Assembly (NCBI GenBank): GCA_017435365.1
Contig: JAFSFD010000013.1
Location: 1 to 64,000 of the forward strand
Source of the DNA: Akkermansia sp.
Lineage (GTDB): Bacteria > Verrucomicrobiota > Verrucomicrobiia > Verrucomicrobiales > Akkermansiaceae
Reading direction: 5' to 3'
Length of the DNA: 64,000 nt
Shown here: piece after piece, positions 63,283-64,000 of the stretch
Layout of the letters: each line of letters opens with the position of its first letter
Position numbering within the stretch: the first letter of the stretch is position 1
The notes under the pieces: model-generated
The model's database searches: none
The model's input: the letters and a program-made list of their open reading frames with translations, nothing else
Told to the model about the DNA's origin: nothing
Position numbers and translations under genes: made by a program

Positions 63283-63535
63283 TTTGGATATAAAGGACAA
63301 AGTTTTCTTGTTAGGTTGGGGATTTTTCGCTCTCGCACACCTATGGCACTCCCGCTCGCTCTCGCGTATGCACGCGCGTGTGGATTCCCGATACTTTTTT
63401 CTAAAAGCACGCTGAGCCCTCACGATGCAGCCCAAGAAAGTGCTGCCGCGTCGGTATCTGCCTTGCCGGTGCCGGGGGTGCGTGTGCGCCCCGCTGGCAC
63501 GCAGGGCAAATCGGCGGCAGGTGTGTCTTTCTTTA
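63283..63535. other. mreB to rng intergenic region
   Basis: 253 bp without a convincing gene. It would form a long 5' leader for rng if transcription comes from mreB, and RNase E/G leaders are known sites of autoregulation elsewhere. I see no clear hairpin or promoter to support that here. Confidence 0.4.
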
Positions 63536-64000
63536 TCAGTCCTCGTCGAAGACGTGGTCGTTCTCCTGCAAGTACTTACCTGTACCCTCTGCCACGGCAC
63601 TCAGCGGGTCCTCCGATATCATAATCGGCAGGCCGGTTTGCTCGTGCAGCAGGTCGCTCAGGCCACGCAACAGGGCGCCGCCGCCTGCTACGGTGATGCC
63701 GCGGTCGTACAGGTCGCTGGCAAGTTCAGGCGGGCAGTGGTCGAGTGTCTGGCGCACAGCGTTGACGATGATATCAAGCTTATCTTGCAACGCTTCGCGA
63801 ATCTCCTCGGAGCGAACAGTTACTGTCTTGGGAAGACCGGTACCGCGGTCGCGCCCCTTCACTTCCATCTGCAGCTCTTGTTGCAGCGGGTGGGCAGAAC
63901 CCACGCGTATCTTGATGTCTTCTGCCGTGCGGGGACCCACCAGCAAGTTGTGGGCTGCCAGCATGTGGCGCGTAATGGTATCATCCAGAGCATCGCCGCC
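63536..64000 (-). CDS. mreB: Rod shape-determining protein MreB, C-terminal part (cut by window edge)
   Basis: The last 154 codons of an actin-like MreB; the 5' part lies beyond position 64000. The visible segment starts with GGDALDDTITRHMLAAHNLL, and continues with TAEDIKIRVGSA, RDRGTGLPKTVTV with RSEEIREAL, and the conserved ITVAGGGALLRGLSDLL, which contacts nucleotide. It ends in KYLQENDHVFDED, a slightly long acidic tail. MreB directs cell-wall synthesis along the cell. An ATG inside (63964) is not the gene start, because the frame stays open to the edge. Confidence 0.93.
   Translation of the reverse strand, partial: GGDALDDTITRHMLAAHNLLVGPRTAEDIKIRVGSAHPLQQELQMEVKGRDRGTGLPKTVTVRSEEIREALQDKLDIIVNAVRQTLDHCPPELASDLYDRGITVAGGGALLRGLSDLLHEQTGLPIMISEDPLSAVAEGTGKYLQENDHVFDED

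Noticed and set aside
63283..63600. Upstream extension of the RNase E/G frame
   Set aside because: About 106 extra residues rich in Arg, Ser and Thr overlap the mreB 3' end and have no counterpart in the family.

Overview
The window looks like chromosomal DNA from a high-GC, Gram-negative, LPS-bearing bacterium of the Verrucomicrobiota, probably close to Akkermansiaceae. That placement is inferred from several features: a cassette of three pseudopilins resembling the Verru_Chthon cassette families, a very large autotransporter, a fused LpxC-FabZ, an Mpl ligase, an SHD1-like domain lipoprotein and an AP2-like protein. No 16S rRNA gene is present, so the taxonomy is not proven.

Layout. 1-721: structured tandem repeats ending at the terminator of a tRNA-Asp gene. 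868-4270: DUF2157 and GDYXXLXY membrane pair, then a toxin-antitoxin operon whose toxin gene is interrupted by a 583-bp transposase-less element carrying a GNAT acetyltransferase. 4451-8450: minus-strand operon of a taurine/nitrate-type ABC importer plus a GlcD-like FAD oxidase. 8631-12075: ankyrin protein, thioredoxin-like protein, FKBP isomerase, UppP. 12226-15534: pseudopilin cassette and lipoate ligase-like gene. 15589-21852: lipoprotein and an RND efflux pump whose adaptor is a tandem duplication in one chain. 22125-25659: nadB operon containing a HAD-FolB fusion. 26009-31457: acyltransferase, the classic rpmH-rnpA-yidD-yidC cluster, lpxC-fabZ. 31618-37546: ArsB/NhaD-type transporter, hemL, mazG, a thioredoxin-like/SHD1 lipoprotein, TetR regulator. 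38218-44391: giant autotransporter with four 381-bp internal repeats. 44446-51439: TIM-barrel protein divergent from an RlmI-like methyltransferase, then two paralogous cation/proton antiporters around an ankyrin protein. 51455-64000: mpl, gyrB-gyrA, a RhuM-like island, an AP2-like gene, RNase E/G and the 3' part of mreB.

Three themes run through the window. First, at least nine genes have a recognisable sigma70-type promoter whose -10 box ends exactly 6-7 nt before the start codon, which predicts leaderless mRNAs. This geometry also corrects several start sites. Second, two low-GC genes sit in recognisable insertions: GNAT inside a toxin gene with terminal inverted repeats and a target duplication, and RhuM between duplicated copies of the gyrA terminator. 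Third, a 120-bp palindromic element is dispersed in three intergenic copies.

The best candidates for new biology are the mobile GNAT cassette, the pervasive leaderless promoter geometry, the HAD-FolB fusion, the double-adaptor RND pump, the alternating purine-pyrimidine spacer of the gyrB promoter and the natural non-Ser/non-Asp quinolone-region residues in GyrA. All assignments come from reading the sequence without database searches.
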